DNA of 64,000 nucleotides. Source: Brachypodium distachyon (taxonomy: Eukaryota > Streptophyta > Magnoliopsida > Poales > Poaceae). Shown piece by piece: positions 44,500 through 54,583 of the stretch. The stretch spans positions 43,237,355 through 43,301,354 of the forward strand of contig NC_016131.3 of NCBI RefSeq assembly GCF_000005505.3, given 5' to 3'. The position numbers and the translations under genes were made by a program. Within the stretch, counting starts at the first letter, position 1; every line of letters starts with the position of its first letter. The notes below the pieces were generated by a model. It did no database searches and was not told the origin of the DNA. It worked only from the letters and a program-made list of their open reading frames with translations.

Positions 44500-46907
44500 T
44501 TTGGGCTAACCTGTTGGCCAGGTGATTTTCTCCTCGTGGAATGTGTCGCGCCTCCATGCCCAGGAAATATCATTCCATCTCGCGAACTTCTTCGATATAT
44601 TTCTTCATCCTCTCATCAAGGCATTGATATGACTTGTCCATTTGGTTTATCACCAGTTGGGAGTCTCCTTGGATGAGAAGTCGTCGGACTCCCATGGCCT
44701 TGGCCAGTTGAAGCCCGAGAAGTAGCGCCTCATATTCTGCCATATTGTTGGTGGCATTGAGTCAAGATGCGCGGCGTACTCCAAGATCTTGCCTTCGGAG
44801 CTGATGAGTATGACTCCAGCCCCGGCGCCGTCGAGGCGCTTGGAGCCATTGAAGCTCATTATTCAATGTGGTTCGGGGGGCTCGATCTTGGATGCAATTT
44901 CTTCGGGCGGGGTTAGTGGAGCATGCCACTCGGCCACAAAGTCAGCCAGGACTTGGGATTTATGGCCGTTCTCGCTGTGAGTTCCAGCGAGAAGGGGACC
45001 AATTCCGTTGCCCATTTGGCGATTCTTCCGGTGTCCTCCTTATTGCCGAAGACTTCCTTGAGTGGGAAGATAGTTGGCACCATGATGGTGTGGCCCATGA
45101 AGTAATGACGGAGTTTTCGAGAGGCCATGAGGAGGGCGTATGCGATCTTCTCGATCTGGGTGTATCAACTTTTTGCTCCTCCCAAGGCTTCGCTCACGTA
45201 ATATACTGGGCGCTGTGACCCGTCTTCTTCCTTCACGAGTGCTACGCTTACGGCGACCGGGGTCGCGGGAAGGTACAGGAGGAAAGTCTCCCCCAGCTTT
45301 GGGCTCGTGAGAAGCGGAGGGGTCGACAAATAGGTCTTGAGCTCTTCGAAGGCACTTTGAGCTTCGTCGGTCCACTCAAAGTTGTCGAGGCTTCTCAAGG
45401 CTTTGAAAAAAGGAAGACCCTTCTCGGCTGACCAGGCAACGAATCGCCCCAAGGCCCCCATTCTTCCCGCTAGGCGTTGCACATCTTTCACGGAGCGAGA
45501 AGGCTCCATCTCCACGACGGCCCGGATTTTCTCCGGGTTGGACTCGATCCGTCGTTGAGAGACGAGGAAGCCCAAGAGTTTTCCCCCTCGACCTCTGAAT
45601 GCACACTTCTCCGGATTGAGCTTCATGCCATACTTGCAGAGATTGTCGAAGGTTTCTTGCAGGTCCTTGGGATGGGTCTTCACAATTTGACTTTTGATGA
45701 CGGCGTCGTCAACGTAGACTTCGGCGTTTCTCCCCAATTGTTCTTTGAGGATGAGGCTGACGAGGCATTGGAAAATTGCGCCGGCATTCCTCAAACCAAA
45801 AGGCATTCTGCGATAGCAGAAGGTGCCGATGGGAGTGATGAAGCTGGTCTTTTCCTCGTCTTCCTTGGCCATGTGGACTTGGTGATACCCTGAATAGGCG
45901 TCCTAGAAGCTCAACCTTTCACATCCTGTCGTGGAGTCGACCAGTTAGTCGATCCGAGGGAGTGGGTAGTCGTCCTTGGGCACGCCTTGTTCAAGTCGGT
46001 AAAATCGACACACATTCGCCACTTGCCGTTGGCTTTCTTTACCAAGAACAGATTGGCTAACCACTCAGGGTGCCAAACTTCTCGGATGAGACCGGCGTCG
46101 GAGAGTTTGGCGATTACTAACTTGATGACTTCGCTTCGCTCGGTGGAGAGCTTCCGAAGCTTTTGCTTTACGGGAGCTTTGTCGGGTCTCACGGCGAGGC
46201 GATGTTTCATGACGTCGCGCGGGACTCCTCCCATGTCGGAAGGTGACCAAGCGAAGAGGTCGGAATTCTTTCGAAGCAGGTCGACGAGCTCTTCCTCGAG
46301 TTTACTCGGTAGGTCGGCTCCAATCTTCACCGTGCGCGTGGCGTCATCTTGGAAGACGCGTAGTTCGTTGAGTTCTTCGCGGAGGGGCTTAGGGATGTAG
46401 CGCTCCGGGTGATTGGTTTCGGATGTTCCCGCGTTCGAAAGCATGTTTATACTCTTGGATGATTCTCCCTTTTCAGCGTACTTGGTCTCGTGGCGGTAGA
46501 GTGTCTTCCTATCGCACCCTTTGGGCCTGGGATCTTCATGCACAAGAAGTTGTGGTGGATGGCGGCGCAAAGACGGTTTAGCGTCATCCTCCTAAGGATG
46601 GCGTTAAAGGAGGCCTCCATATCCACCAGGTCGAAGCGCACAAGCTCGGTCCGATGATTTGTGGCGTCTCTGAAGGTCGTGAGGAGCTCAAATTGTCCGA
46701 GCAGCTGAATGGACTTCCCTGGCACGAAGCCGGTGAGGGGATAAAGGGATGGCTGCAGCGAGCCGTTCTTGTATCTCCCTTGTGGTTCCATCAGCTTCTT
46801 CAACGTGCTCAGATATAGGATGTCGCTGGAGCTTCCATCATCCTCAAAAATCTTCTTGAGCTCACAATTGGCGACGATCGCCGTCACAAAGAAGGCGTCG
46901 TCATGTG
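44500..46907 (-). pseudogene. gypsy protease-RT-RNase H, broken
   Basis: Downstream of the nested copia remnant the reverse frame resumes at HDDAFFVTAIVANCEL (46906 on). The aspartic protease site is VDDGSSS-like (EDDGSSSDILYL, about 46840-46800). RT landmarks are CVDFTDLNKACP (about 46010), MPFGLRNAGAIFQ (about 45810) and catalytic YVDD at 45716-45705. RNase H shows FNGSKRLDGAGAGVI (about 44850) and ENHLANRLAQT (about 44530). Frame breaks occur near 46450, 45960-45870, 45170 and 44770. It is the cDNA-synthesis part of pol, inactive here. Confidence 0.8.
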
Positions 46908-46912
46908 GGAAG

Positions 46913-47922
46913 TGATATGGAGATGCTAACCATGGATACGACCATTAGAACCCTAATTGTTGGTGTATCTAATAACAATTATAATCAGGTGAATTCAATT
47001 ACAAAATGTTTTCAATATGTTACTTGCAAAGAGGAGGAACTACTATCTTGTGTAATCTTATTATGTAGGCATCTTATTGAACTTTACAAGTCCAAAGTGA
47101 AGATGAAGTGTGATAGCCTGCAAAGGGAGATTCAAAGTGAAGCCTATCAAGTCTACTTTCCAACAAATCAAACGGCACATGATACGGAGCTTGCTAGAGA
47201 AAGATATCATGAATTAAAGTTGAATCCGATTCAGGTCCGAACTGTCAGGAGACCCGAATTTGTCTTCATCACCCAGGCCGCATCCGGAGTCCAAATCAAG
47301 CAAAGAAGTACCTGTTGTAAAGGTAATTGCAAGACCTCTCCAACGGATCTGGCCCCATCAAGAGATTCGACTCGTGCTGACCGTGGCGGACAAAACAAGC
47401 TGACGGATCTGTTTTTCTGTTTCCTAAAGAGTTGTAGTTTGTTAGGAAAGTTAGAGATAGAGTTGAATTTCGGCCTCCTTACTCAAGGTGGACGAAAATA
47501 TCTCTCCCTCCTCCTTTATATACCCCATGAACCCCTCTAAGGACCTTGGGTTTTGTTTAGTTCAAAGTTAGTCATCGCTACTACTTCGTGTAATCGCGTG
47601 TGTCGGTTAGACCACCTGTTTTACCGCTTTCGGAACTCCAACTTATCGTCTCATTGAGACATTGGTTTGATATACTATATTCGCAATTTTAGATTGCATC
47701 CGCTATTTATCTTGTTCTTGCTTGTTCTTCGATTGCTTGCAGGAACAAAGACCTTCGTGGTTAGGTTGATCGTGCCCCCACGTGATCAATAACCCTTTGG
47801 AGTTGGTGTATCGATTGCTAAGACGCTGCCTCCTAGGCCGTAGTCGATCGACAATGTCACCTCCTACCCAAATCGAGAGTTACCAATCTCATCGAAAGAT
47901 CGGGCCACCCTGACCCACATCA
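46913..47922 (+). repeat. 5' LTR of the nested copia remnant
   Basis: It begins TGATATGGAGATGC and ends CCGACCCACATCA-like (TGACCCACATCA), with TG...CA termini. TTTATATACC near 47515 is a TATA candidate. Its last 83 bp recur at 48021-48096. The 196-codon open frame inside it has no recognisable domain. Confidence 0.85.
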
Positions 47923-48096
47923 CGTGGTATCAGAGATTAAGGTTGCTCGATGAGATTTTTTCAGTTTTTCCATAGTTTAGATCTGTTTTACCTACAGTCT
48001 AGAAAAAGCCAATAAAAAAAGTAGTCAACGTCACCTCCTACCCAAATCGAGAGTTACCAATCTCATCGAAAGATCGGGCCACCCCGACCCACATCA
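46913..48096 (+). mobile_element. nested copia remnant (LTR + 98 bp + LTR end)
   Basis: A 1184-bp insertion between perfect 5-bp duplications GGAAG (46908-46912 and 48097-48101). It consists of a 1010-bp LTR, CG, a PBS TGGTATCAGAGA (47925-47936), about 85 bp of internal sequence, and the last ~76 bp of the 3' LTR. The PBS matches initiator tRNA-Met, suggesting copia. It splits the gag-protease frame of the host gypsy element. Confidence 0.9.
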
Positions 48097-48101
48097 GGAA
48101 G

Positions 48102-50060
48102 CGTATCCCCTTGGCGTCTTCTTCAGTGAAGGCAATTGGCACGCTCGCCCACTTGGGTGGTGGTGTCGGGGTGAAAATTCCCATGATGTTGACTTCGCGA
48201 GCATACTCCTTGCGTTGCTGCTTTGATCCCCGTCCCGTGGCGGAGCCCCCGAGTGTCACTCCGACGTGATGTGCGGGTTCCTGAAAAGGGAGGTTATCCT
48301 TCTTGGGTGCTGGGTCAGCAACAAGGACGTTGGCGAGGCGTGGAGCCTCGGCTGTCTTCTCATCCCTGCACCGGGCTTGCATTCGTGCCTGAAATTATTC
48401 GCGAGCCGCGATGAAAGTGTTGCACTCTTCGGTGCTGTGGCTTTCCGTGTTGTGGATGAGACATCTCCCAGTTCCTCCCTCGGCAGGGCGAGGTGGCTTC
48501 TTGGGTTGCCAAGTCTTTTGGGATGGTGCTTGTCCTTCGACGGCGAACATCTTCCGGGCTTGGTCGCCGGGGGCCTTTTTTCCCCACCTCCTCTTCTTCC
48601 TGGAAGACGAAGTTGGCACAGGGGGTTTGTCGGACGAGGGAGCTCCTTCGGGAGCGGCGCATGGCGCGTCCTTTTTGGCGATGTCCCCGTCTTCGCCCCG
48701 GGCGTATTCTTGCAAGATTCGATAAAGCTCCTCGGTCGTCTTCGGTGGGTTACGACTTAGGGCCCGATTCACTTCTCCTTGGAGAAGGCCTTGCATGCAT
48801 GCGTCGATCACGGTGGTCGACGGCGGGTTGGTGATTTGGCTTCGCACCTTCGCAAAGCGATGGAAGAAGCTCCGGAGGGATTCCCCCGGCTATTGTTTTA
48901 CGGCGTATAGCTCGTGAGCCTGCACGGGTTCTCTGAAGTTTCCTTGAAAGTTGGTGATGAAGACCTCTTGGAGGCGCTCCCACGAGTGCATGGAGTTCTT
49001 CTGTAGGTTATAAAACCAAGTTTGCGCCATTCCGGTGAGCGCGAGCGGAAAGAGGTTGCACATCTCGACGGGGCCTCCACCGGCGGTCCGTCTTGCGGTG
49101 GAGTAGACGTCCAGGAATTGAAGAGGATTCGATTCCCCGTCGTACGGCCGTATTGTAGGAGGCTTGAACCTTGGCGAAAAAGGCGCGTCTTGGATCTCCC
49201 GCGTGAGCGGGTTGCAGGTCGGCCGATTCTTTTGGTTCCTTCGGTGGCGAGGTCCTCCCTCGTCGCTTTCGTCGCTAGAGGTCGCTTGGAGAATGATCTC
49301 GGCGTTTTGTTGGAGGGTCGAAGCGTATACGGGAATTCCTTTCGCCGCCATCACGGGCTCCGGATTCCGACACTTGCTCGTTCCCATGCACGCTGGGGTC
49401 TCGTTCCCCGCAAGGCGCAGCTTGAGGTGGTACCTGGTTGCCACCTTGCTCGACCCTGACAGGAGGAGCAAGGGGCGCTTGCGGGGCACTCGCAAAGCGA
49501 GGTTGATGTTGAGCGTGTGCGACTTGGAGAGCACCTTGCGTCGGAAGCCCCCAATAAGGATGATACCAAGGAGCTCCATGGGCGATCGCGGCGAGCGCCA
49601 GTGGATGTAATCCCAGGTTGGAGGGGTCGTAGGCTGGGACTCCTTGATTTTCTGGCGCGGATCCTCCTGACGCCACATTGTTTCCTCTTGTAGGTTCCGA
49701 GGGCAGGGTCACTACCGGTTGTAGGGAAGGTGGCGGGAAGCCCATCGAGCGAGGCATGCCGAGTTCCGTATCCCCTGCGAGGGTGGCAACCGTAGGCAGC
49801 TCGCCGATCCTTGCCACCACGTTGGTGAGTGTCGAGGGACCGCCTACGACGGTTTCGAACACCTCGGTTCCTTTCGGGACGGCCGGTAGCGAAGGGGCGA
49901 CCGCGACTTCCGTCGGAGCGACCATGCTCGCGGTGAAGTCCGGATTGGTGAGTATTCCTTCTTCCTCGGGAGCCCCCGAGGCAATTGCTTTCTTTGTTTG
50001 CAACCGTGTAGACTTCGCGGCAAGTTGAGGACCCGATGAAGTAGGCTTCGTCGGGGCCAT
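48102..50060 (-). pseudogene. gypsy gag, reverse strand
   Basis: A reverse ATG at 50060 gives MAPTKPTSSGPQLAAKSTR. A Pro-rich leader follows, and after a frame change (about 49400-49300) the gag core: RFKPPTIRPYDGESNPLQFL (about 49130), TWFYNLQKNSMHSWERLQEV and FREPVQAHELYAVKQ to a stop near 48893. It continues with RFAKVRSQITNPPSTT and TEELYRILQEYARGEDGD (about 48730). The finger-like CLIHNTESHSTEEC ends near 48420. After another stop (about 48398) the frame runs to KGIRF, where the copia remnant interrupts it at 48102. Confidence 0.75.
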
Positions 50061-50106
50061 TAAATCTTCAATTGCGGCGAGGGTTCCCCACGGTCGGCGT
50101 CACTAT

Positions 50107-51005
50107 TGTTGTCAACAACAATTAGAGTAAGGGGTGCCAATGCTCGATGGCACAAGTGCGGGTATAAAAGTAGGGCGTGCACGCTGGCCTTATAGCGAAG
50201 GTCGCCGTATACTTGGACAAGTGACACGTCGATATTTTTTGAATAGGTTCGATCGACCCTGCGGGTGCGATTTAATCCTATGTTAGGAAAGACTTCGAGG
50301 GGGTTGTTAGCCAAGTGCTTGGGCCGAGCGGATCTTCCGAAGACATCTTTAGCGAGAGATTGGTCGGGGCCGCCTCGTACTTGGACCGAAAGCGTCTTTC
50401 CAAGTATCGAGGTTAGAATACCCTCGTAACTCTAACCCAACCCCTTCTCCTTCGAGCCCGTGCCAACCAAGGTTAGCTCAGAGTCTCGAAACTAGAGTCC
50501 CCTAGAAGGCTTCCTCGAGGCCGGTCGACTTTTAGTCGAGAGCGGCGCGCGAGAGCGAACCTTAGAAGGAGCACTCTAGCCCTCTTCCCTTGAGTTTATT
50601 CAAGTTGAGAGTGAATGGTACATGCCCCCATGAGGGTATTTATAGCCTAGGAGTCCATGACGAAAGACCATGACTACCCTTGAGGGGAAGAGAAAAATGG
50701 GGGTAAAATGGTAAAAGTAGCGCTTTGGTCCATGACTTTTGTGTGCACCATGAGGGGAAAGTGAAGGTTGGTCCATGGTCCACCATGGACCAAAAGCCTC
50801 ATCCCCCCACCTTTCTTACCCTTACTCTATCTCATTCCACCCTTTGACCATGACATGAGAGACTTGACTTGTTGACTTGTTTTCTTTTGTCACGTAAGAT
50901 TAACTGCGCCACGTGGGCGTCTTGACTTATGATTGGAAAATGTTGACTTAGTCGTCGTCACGTAGGATTTACGGCCGGCCCATATAAGAGTTTTATTTTA
51001 CTACA
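50107..51005 (-). repeat. 5' LTR of reverse gypsy element
   Basis: The left edge TGTTGTCAACAACAATTAG matches 38359 and is preceded by the PBS complement (50090-50106). The right edge is placed at TACTACA (51005) but homology to the other LTR ends about 50994. The reverse-strand TATA CTATAAATA is at 50645-50637. Confidence 0.75.
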
Positions 51006-51502
51006 ATAGATCTAATTACGTTGACTTGTATATAGAAATTTAAGGATGCAAACGTTCAATTCTATGGCTTAGAAAAGCTTGCAAGATGCTACTTTGGTTC
51101 TTAGAAAAAGTAGAAGAAACATTTCTTCAATTGGTGGTACAACTTATCCATTTGATTAGAACGAACGAGGTGAAGCAAAAAAAAAATAGGGACCTTGGTT
51201 CGGTCTCTGTTTGAAGAAATATCAGAAGTTCTACAATCCAAGAGAAACAGGATGAGGTTCCATAATAACATCCTAGTTTTATTTTTTGCACGTTGTTTGA
51301 TTTTGATTTTAAAGCCTTACTAGGATTTGCGCCTTTTTTTCTTGTCACTCCGAATCGAACGCCAAGTTAACTGAAATCTTGTATTTCCAAGTCATCTTTT
51401 TTCCATATATAATGATTTCTATTTTATCATGCGCTTTTCATACATTTTTAGAATACCAAAAGAATAGAGACTTCTGTTAAGCTTACTCTTAAAGAATGCA
51501 AG
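51006..51502. other. gene-free interval
   Basis: AT-rich sequence between the gypsy LTR and a LINE tail. No domain-bearing frame or repeat structure was identified. Confidence 0.4.
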
Positions 51503-51514
51503 TGTACAAGAAAA

Positions 51515-51719
51515 AATGGTGCTTGGTACATCACATACTTTGGCCAAGGTTCATAGAAATGAGAATGCTGATGCTCATCTCCTAGCTCAGTTTGGGCGTA
51601 TGAGGGTGTGTTTTATTGGTTGTGTTTGTGTACCACAGCCTGCTAATTGCAATGGCAATGGTAAAAGCTTGTAATCTTTCCGCCTTTTAATATGTCTCCC
51701 CTTGAAAAAAAAATACCGC
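51515..51719 (+). mobile_element. LINE 3'-end fragment
   Basis: The forward frame reads VHRNENADAHLLAQFGRMRV (about 51548-51607), the end of a LINE RNase H domain. A short 3' UTR and an A run (51704-51713) follow. The 12-mer TGTACAAGAAAA flanks it at 51503-51514 and 51720-51731. This is a typical severely 5'-truncated LINE insertion. Confidence 0.7.
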
Positions 51720-52057
51720 TGTACAAGAAAAGACAGCCGCAAAGCATGGGCAAGGCAGGAGGAACACATTATTTAGAGATTCGCCGCAATTAATCCGCAA
51801 GGAGCCGTACAAAGAACAGTCCTCTACATTTTGAGTCTATGTGTGGGCATGAAGGAGACAGTTGGGATCGAAACCATCCAAGGACTAAAACAAGCAGAAT
51901 TTTCTCATTCCGCAGAACTAATAATAAAACAAAATTGTGGACCATGGTTAAAGTTGGATAGATAGAGAAAAAAATATATATCTTTTGTATATCATGCAGC
52001 ATTTAAGTACTCATAATATGTAGCAACCCAAGCCAGACCCCATCATCTTCAGTCTTG

Positions 52058-52127
52058 AGGGAGAGGGTAGAGAGAGAGGTGGGTTGAGAGAAGGGGGTAG
52101 AGAGAGAAAGAGAGGAAGGAGTATAAA
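52058..52127 (+). promoter_or_regulatory. GA-rich tract and TATA box of the MYC_N-domain gene
   Basis: A GA-rich tract (52058-52120, GAGAGAG repeats) precedes TATAAA at 52122-52127. Transcription would start near 52155, giving a 5' leader of about 270 nt with no ATG conflict examined in detail. Motif-based. Confidence 0.5.
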
Positions 52128-52425
52128 TTTTGGGCAAGTGTGGCGTTCTCATTCGGCGGTGGGCAAGCCTCACAAGTCACGACCATATAGAGAGATCACA
52201 CGGAGGAAAGGAAGCACCTAGCTTGCGCTAGCTAGTTCCACTCCAAGATTCTTGATTGGCAACGCTCCTTTCCTCTCCCTGCCACTGACGGCGCATAATC
52301 CGCGCCAGTAGAATCCAGATTTCACTTCGGGCGAGTAGCTAGCTAGAGATCAAGTGCAATTAACTGCAGCCATCAAGCTCAGCTTGCTTGGCTTGGCTTT
52401 CTCTGGGCTGCGCCGGCCGGCGGCA

Positions 52426-54583
52426 ATGGAGGAGCAGCTGAGCCCGGTGGCCGTGACGCACCTGCTCCAGCACACGCTGCGGAGCCTCTGCACCAGCGAC
52501 GCCTCGCAGTGGGTCTACGCCGTCTTCTGGCGCATCCTCCCCAGGAACTACCCTCCCCCCAAGTGAGTCCTCCATTATTTCTTCCCTTCCTCCTCTTTTT
52601 TCTCTCCATCATGGGTACATGTAAGTATGTTAACCGTACGTGTTACATAATCAATGTTGGTAGTAGCTGCTGTTTCTTGACTGATTAATCACTTGCCCAA
52701 TCTGTTTGACCAGATGGGATCTCCCAGGTGTGGCTTATGACAGGACCAGAGGAAACAGGAGGAACTGGTTGGTACACATGGAGTCCTTGTGTAGTTGTTG
52801 TTGTATGCTGCACTTCTCCAAATAACTTCTCACCTACGTTTTATGGCTTACTGTCTTTGGGTTTTGGTTTCTTGCAAAACGTTCTCATCTAGGATCCTGG
52901 CATGGGAGGATGGGTTCTGCAACTTCGCGGCCACCTCTGCAGCCTGCGGCCAAGACGGGGCAGCAGCTGCTTCGGGTGCGTACTCAGACTGCGAAGCGGC
53001 AGCAGCGCAGGAGGTGAAGCAGGGCCTGCAGCCTGAGCTGTTCTTCAAGATGTCTCATGACATCTACAACTACGGTGAAGGGTGAGTGCTACTGGCCGAG
53101 ATTAGTCGTGGTCAGCTCAGACGTGCTTTGCTAGCCTAAGTAGGTGATCACTGCATGGTTAATTAAGTGTTGATGGTTGCATGCTGCAGGCTGATTGGGA
53201 AAGTGGCGGCGGACCACAACCACAAGTGGGTGTTCAAGGAGCCCCAGGAGCAGGAGATGAACCTCATCTCCTCCTGGAGCAACCCTGCTGACTCTGTAAG
53301 CGCTCCATCGGAGATTACCCAACTTAATCAACCTACCTTGCATGTACTCATCGTAAATCAGCCAGATTCTTAACTGTTACGCGGATGTTTACAGCAACCG
53401 AGGACATGGGAGGCGCAGTTCCAGTCTGGTATCCAGGTACGTACTACTACGTATTTTACGGCTGCTGCCTTGACAAATCGCAATCGCCGGCCTTTCGATC
53501 AAAAGCTCTCTCTGCCTCCTCCATCACCATCTGCCTTCTCTGCTGCTGCATCGCCATCGCATCGCATCGCGTGCCCTGCAGCTTAGCTTAGCTTAGCTGG
53601 TGGTTCAATTCTTTCTCTTTTCTTTCCTTCCCCCTCATTCTCTCTGTGGTGCGTTGTGCAGACCATCGCCCTGATCGCTGTCAGAGAAGGCGTCGTGCAG
53701 CTCGGCTCCATGAAAAAGGTACTCCTCCTACGTGCACTCTCTTCCTTTTCTTTCCTTCCCAGCTCGTGTTTTAACTAGCCACTGCATGCCCGCTGGTCTT
53801 TTTCTGACGCTCGTATTAATTTTCCACCGAGAAGGGAAAAGGAAGCAAACATGTGCTGCACGCGCGTCCGTGCACTGCAGTATCAGTATAGCGCGCTGCT
53901 ATTCGTAGAAAGAGTAGCTTTTATCGTCCTCCTCAGCTTATCTGGCGTGGTGGCACGGCACGAGTAGTAGATTGTGTGTCCCATGCACGCGGTTTTTTGG
54001 TTTTTGATGTGATGCTACGTACGGGCCGGGGCTTTCGTTTTAATTTTGACCGTGTGGTGAGTGAGCGCAGGTGGCGGAGGACCTGGGCTACGTGGTGACG
54101 CTGCGCCGCAAGTTCGGGTACCTGGAGAGCATCCCGGGGGTGCTCCTGCCGCACCCCTCGTCCGCCGGCGTCTTCCCGGGCGTCGGCGCCGTGGCCGACA
54201 TCGCCGCGGCCTGGCCGGGCATGATGCCGCCGCCGCCGCCGCCTCCGGAGCTCTACGACCCTTACGGCGCGGCAGCCGTCCCGGGGCCGGCTTCCATGCA
54301 CATCATGCCGTCCATGAGCAGCCTCGAGGCGCTGCTCTCGAAGCTGCCCTCCGTCGTGCCGCCGCCCGCGCCACCGGCCGGCGCGGCCAAAGAGGAAACG
54401 GATAAGGAGCAGGAGGAGGACTACGTCGTGCAGTGCCACGGCGCCATGGACATGGCGAGCAACGGCGGCGGCGAGAGCGCGAGCACTACAAGCACGAGCG
54501 CCGCTGGGGGCGGCAGTACGGCTCCAATGGCGTCCTACTTCGTCGACGTGGGCGGCAAGCCCGGCGAGGCCGGCGGGTTTTAG
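52426..54583 (+). CDS. bHLH-MYC_N domain protein without bHLH (seven exons)
   Basis: Exons: 52426-52562, 52714-52767, 52893-53081, 53190-53295, 53395-53436, 53662-53718, 54071-54583. All six introns are GT-AG and the 1098-nt frame is continuous, giving 365 residues. Residues 5 to about 215 form the N-terminal domain shared by MYC-type bHLH and some MYB-associated regulators. Landmarks are LLQHTLRSLC, WVYAVFWRILPRNYPPPKWD, ILAWEDGFCNF, YNYGEGLIGKVAADH, KEPQEQEMNLISSW, FQSGIQTIALIAVREGVVQL and RKFGYLESIPGVLLPHPSS. The rest is low-complexity, with a run of seven Pro (about 238), an acidic EE/DKEQEED segment and Ser/Gly-rich end. There is no basic helix-loop-helix. Related plant proteins are often mislabelled 'WNK-related'; the domain usually mediates protein contacts, so a co-regulator role is likely. 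The start is the first ATG, at the conserved MEEQLSPVAV. Confidence 0.9.

Larger units (their letters stand above)
38359..51005 (-). mobile_element. Ty3/gypsy element, Tat-like, reverse strand, with antisense gene
   Basis: On the reverse strand the order is 5' LTR (about 51005-50107), PBS TGACGCCGACCGTGGGGA, gag, protease, RT, RNase H, integrase (to 43347), spacer, antisense ORF (forward 40817-42309), GC-rich tandem repeats, 3' LTR (about 39170-38359). A copia remnant is nested at 46913-48096. GATCT precedes the left end (38354-38358) and recurs at 51009-51013 just past the right end, a candidate target duplication. The outer LTR edges are approximate. Confidence 0.85.

Noticed and set aside
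46905..47540. 196-plus-codon forward frame in the nested insertion
   Set aside because: It lies entirely inside a copia LTR with defined TG...CA ends; no protein similarity recognised.
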